Shown here: positions 62,714-64,000 of the stretch, piece by piece
Layout of the letters: every line of letters begins with the position of its first letter
Numbering within the stretch: the stretch's first letter is position 1
NCBI RefSeq assembly: GCF_022829685.1
Contig: NZ_JAKSYE010000028.1
Coordinates: forward strand, 62,001 to 126,000
Reading direction: 5' to 3'
Source: Methylobacterium sp. E-045
Lineage (GTDB): Bacteria > Pseudomonadota > Alphaproteobacteria > Rhizobiales > Beijerinckiaceae
Length of the DNA stretch: 64,000 nt
Notes under the pieces: generated by a model
Databases searched by the model: none
What the model was told of the DNA's origin: nothing
What the model saw: only the letters and a program-made list of their open reading frames with translations
Program-made: the position numbers and the translations under genes

Positions 62714-63780
62714 ACCCCGTCGCCCGTCGCTCCGCCCTGGGGTTCCTCGTCACCCTCGGCGTGATGGTCGCCATCCTGTTCGGGGCGCCGCACGCCCTCG
62801 ACACGTTCGGCCTCGTCCAGGCCACGGGCTTTGCCGCCCTGGCCATGTTCGCCCTGAGCCAGGGCTTCATCTGGGGCTATGGCGGCGTGATGTCCTTCGG
62901 GCAGGCCGCCTTCCTCGGGCTCGGCGGCTACGCCTACGCCGTCTCCGTCATCAACATGGGCGACAGCACGCTGCCGATCCTCATCGCCATCCTGGTGCCG
63001 ACCCTGTTCGCGGGGCTGCTCGGCTACTTCATGTTCTACGGCCGGATCTCGGACGCCTATATCGGCGTCATCACCCTGACCGTCTCGGTGATCCTGTTCC
63101 AGCTCGTGAACACCACCTCCGGCAGCCAGTACCGGATCGGCGAAGCGGAACTCGGCGGGTTCAACGGCATCCCGGCGATCCCGGCCCTGAACAAGCTCGG
63201 AGATGCGGGCAACCCGCTCGACAACGACGGCATCTGGTACGCCGCCATGGGGGCTCTGATCCTGGTCTACGCCACCTTGCGCTGGGTGCTGGCCAGCCGC
63301 TTCGGCCGCGTCGTGGTGGCGATCCGCGAGAACGAGACGAGAGCCCAGCTCATCGGCTACGACCCGCGCCTCTACAAGCTCCTCGCCTTCATGATCTCGG
63401 GCGCCGTCGCCGGGCTCGCGGGCTGCCTCTACGCCAATTGGGGCGGCTTCATCAGCCCCACCGTGTTCGGCCTGTCCATGTCGGCGCAGGTGATCATCTT
63501 CGTGCTCGTCGGCGGCCTCGGCACCCTCGTCGGGCCGATGCTCGGCGCGGTGCTGATCCAGTGGCTCATCATCGAGGCCGGATCGCAGAGCGTCGTCGAT
63601 TCCAATCTCGGCCTCGGCATCGTGCTGGTCGCCTTCGTCCTCCTGATCCCGCAGGGGCTCCTGCCGGTGGTGAGGAACCTGCTGATGCGCCTTCCCGACC
63701 TCGTCGCGAAGGGCCGCCCGGCCAGGGACGGGGCGTCCGACCCCGTCCGGGACGCAGGGCCCGCGGAGGTCCGTCCATGA
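62710..63780 (+). CDS. ABC transporter permease, UrtC-like
   Basis: A 356-residue LivM/UrtC-type permease. It has SQGFIWGYGGVMSFGQAAFL, GLGGYAYAVSVINMG and VVAIRENETRAQLIGYDPRL, then ISGAVAGLAGCLYANWGGFI. It has about nine to ten helices. The ATGA overlaps with both neighbours indicate one operon. The C-terminal 30 residues are hydrophilic. Confidence 0.9.
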   Translation: MNPVARRSALGFLVTLGVMVAILFGAPHALDTFGLVQATGFAALAMFALSQGFIWGYGGVMSFGQAAFLGLGGYAYAVSVINMGDSTLPILIAILVPTLFAGLLGYFMFYGRISDAYIGVITLTVSVILFQLVNTTSGSQYRIGEAELGGFNGIPAIPALNKLGDAGNPLDNDGIWYAAMGALILVYATLRWVLASRFGRVVVAIRENETRAQLIGYDPRLYKLLAFMISGAVAGLAGCLYANWGGFISPTVFGLSMSAQVIIFVLVGGLGTLVGPMLGAVLIQWLIIEAGSQSVVDSNLGLGIVLVAFVLLIPQGLLPVVRNLLMRLPDLVAKGRPARDGASDPVRDAGPAEVRP

Positions 63781-64000
63781 ACGAGACCATGACCACGACG
63801 CATCCGGCACCGGCCGAGAACGCCCCGCTCCGCCCCCTCGTCGAGGCCAGGGGCGTCACCATGCGCTTCGGCGGGGTGACGGCGGTGGGCAATGTCGACT
63901 TCACCCTCGGCGAGGTGGAGCTGCGCTGCCTCATCGGCCCCAACGGCGCGGGCAAGAGCACCTTCTTCAAGATGCTCACCGGGCAGTTGACGCCCACCGA
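63777..64000 (+). CDS. ABC transporter ATPase, UrtD-like (5' part, runs off the window)
   Basis: The first 74 residues are visible. After a short leader comes LVEARGVTMRFGGVTAVGNV and Walker A in LIGPNGAGKSTFFKMLTG. This matches the LivG/UrtD ATPase that powers the two permeases upstream. The start overlaps the UrtC-like stop (ATGA). The ABC signature and Walker B lie beyond the edge. Confidence 0.9.
   Translation, partial: MNETMTTTHPAPAENAPLRPLVEARGVTMRFGGVTAVGNVDFTLGEVELRCLIGPNGAGKSTFFKMLTGQLTPT

Noticed and set aside
1-64000. tRNA, rRNA or riboswitch genes
   Set aside because: No cloverleaf, rRNA stretch or known riboswitch core could be recognised by eye; a covariance-model scan would be decisive.

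Overview
The window looks like chromosome from a high-GC alphaproteobacterium that makes bacteriochlorophyll a in the presence of oxygen. The best guess is Methylobacterium/Methylorubrum or a close relative. This rests on gene content and order: aerobic cyclase acsF, tetraheme pufC, a spirilloxanthin-type carotenoid set without crtA, alphaproteobacterial-type 5-aminolevulinate synthase, and dense GC-rich palindromic repeats. No rRNA, tRNA or CRISPR array was recognised.

Positions 1-11162 are one arm of a photosynthesis gene cluster, all on the + strand: the bchM tail, lhaA, puhA, puhB, puhC, a 99-residue conserved-looking gene, acsF, puhE, hemA, bchI, bchD and bchO. These supply ALA, insert magnesium, close ring E and assemble the reaction centre and LH1. 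An accessory block follows (11.2-14.8 kb) with a lone PAS protein, remnants of an HTH protein and a GNAT acetyltransferase, and a divergent FAD-monooxygenase/TetR pair. The block ends in a short inverted and internally deleted copy of the crtI 5' region.

The carotenoid genes come next. crtI, crtB and a coupled 50-residue membrane peptide run on the - strand. A catabolic-type module (MFS transporter, amidohydrolase, leaderless solute-binding-like protein; 17.9-21.2 kb) separates them from crtD-crtC. crtE-crtF-bchCXYZ-pufQBALMC (23.7-35.1 kb) then run as a + strand superoperon. Four TGT-N12-ACA sites (PpsR/CrtJ type) stand at the crtI start, between crtD and crtE, and twice before bchC. Elements with the core CCCTCCCCC..GGGGGAGGG occur six times in the first 36 kb. 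They form the C-terminal tails of BchM and PuhE, lie inside the crtF 5' end, and fill the pufA-pufL and post-pufC spacers.

After 35.3 kb the content is general. It includes a PAS-GGDEF-EAL protein, a redox group (cupredoxin, membrane protein, diheme MauG/CcpA-type cytochrome), NhaA, and a lower-GC patch of hypothetical and broken genes with a TonB-receptor remnant. A carbohydrate/light-sensing stretch follows: a large GH63-like glycosidase, PAP2 phosphatase, LOV histidine kinase, a frameshifted Gfo/Idh oxidoreductase, GH15 glucoamylase and an MFS exporter. The window closes with small hypotheticals, a DUF2934 protein, a chemoreceptor and the start of a urea/amide-type branched-chain ABC transporter operon that runs off the end.
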